Positions 31,640 to 32,212 of a stretch of DNA of 32,212 bases are shown piece after piece. How positions within the stretch are numbered: position 1 is the stretch's first letter; every line of letters starts with the position of its first letter. The notes under the pieces are model-generated. The model made no database searches. It had not been told where the DNA came from and saw nothing but the letters and a program-made list of their open reading frames with translations. Source of the stretch: Gnetum montanum (lineage: Eukaryota; Streptophyta; Gnetopsida; Gnetales; Gnetaceae); the NCBI GenBank assembly GCA_015680685.1, contig MNCI01023331.1, positions 1 to 32,212 of the forward strand, written 5' to 3'. A program made the position numbers and the translations under genes.

Positions 31640-32212
31640 AACTAGAAAAGTATAACGATGGTATAAAACAAAAATAAGAAAGGTTAAAGAAAGTTGTAAA
31701 ACAAAAATTAGAAAAATTAAAGAAATTTGTAAAACAAAAACGTGTAAAACAAAAATGTTGTAAAACAAAAACGTGTAAAACAAAAACTTAAAAGAACTGA
31801 GGGCCCCATATGATTAGCATAGGTGGCCATCTCCCCCATGACTGAATTGTAAGGGAGAGATTCGAAGTAATGAGCGTTTGTTTGAATTTCTTAGAAGTGC
31901 CCAACTTCTCCCAATTGATGATCTTAAGTTAAGGGGTAGAAGTTGGCGACGCTCATGTTCTAATGTGTCTATGCCACGGTTGCTGGCATGAGTTTCCTCA
32001 GTTCGTTCCATGCATATTTTTCTGCTCCCATGAGAAGCCGTCAACCATGGGGTGTCTACTGCTTCTTGTGTGGTTACTACATACAGGCATCTTTGTTGCA
32101 GAGTTTCTTGGGCACACCTATTACATGGAGACATTTCCTCCATGTCATCACCCGATGAATCACTGTATGTGATGCATGGAACTATCCTCTTCTCGATCTT
32201 TCCACATATGTT
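31640..32212 (-). mobile_element. Partial, internally deleted second Athila-like family member
   Basis: 31650-31860 matches the 3' non-coding block at 6770-6920, including the GTAAAACAAAAA phrases and GGTGGCCATCTCCCCCATGACT. From about 31880 to the window edge the sequence matches 27100-27470, the protease-RT linker. Pol between these blocks is missing, so gag-side and 3' sequences are joined directly. No LTR of its own is visible on the left. The open minus frame at 31814-32143 is this linker and not a separate gene. Confidence 0.8.

Overview
The window reads as nuclear DNA of a flowering plant, most likely a woody eudicot. The evidence is two decayed plant gene remnants (a SINE1/2-like ARM-repeat protein and a PERK-type receptor kinase) and about 26 kb of nested Ty3/gypsy LTR retrotransposons of plant-only lineages. 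The species cannot be fixed. Three single N bases (2209, 6596, 20304) suggest a shotgun contig. I see no intact host gene, no RNA gene and no prokaryotic feature.

Layout. 1-1027 (-): intronless SINE1/2-like ARM pseudogene running off the left edge. 1810-2645: two tandem-repeat blocks, about 112 bp and about 117 bp units. 2646-2970 (+): truncated LTR. 2988-3645 (+): receptor-kinase remnant. 3660-5074: unassigned sequence. 5075-31509 (-): an old, heavily mutated Athila-like Ty3 element, with its 5' LTR on the right (30550-31509), 3' LTR on the left (5075-6001), tRNA primer site, polypurine tract, and gag, protease, RT, RNase H and integrase remnants. 31640-32212 (-): part of a second, internally deleted member of the same family.

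The old element is split inside its RNase H region by a younger 17.3 kb TAT/Ogre-like element (8460-25770, +), bounded by a 5-bp target-site duplication, GATTG. The younger element has ~1.15 kb LTRs, a gag-pro frame (10318-14460) and an RT-RNaseH-aRNaseH-integrase frame (19991-23395). Both frames are broken only by in-frame stops, and I detect no frameshift in either.

Between protease and RT lies the most interesting part. A minus-strand gene of seven recognisable exons (18596 down to 14989) has six GT-AG introns, and five of its six exon joins agree in reading phase. It begins with a domain resembling plant FCP1/NLI-interacting-factor HAD phosphatases, continues with a region resembling retroelement-associated plant transposon proteins, and ends in coiled-coil and acidic segments. 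The introns lie antisense to the element's genomic RNA, which would explain why they were not lost by reverse transcription.

Two families of non-coding signals also mark the younger element. Palindromes of the type GCGTATACGC, with scattered TACGC/GCGTA half-sites, crowd the LTRs, the gag leader and the 18.7-19.8 kb region between the antisense gene and pol. A short repeat of the form GTCC..ATGAC..TAAACT follows directly after both the gag-pro frame and the pol frame. Together these suggest an element built of three transcription-unit-like modules rather than one polyprotein gene.
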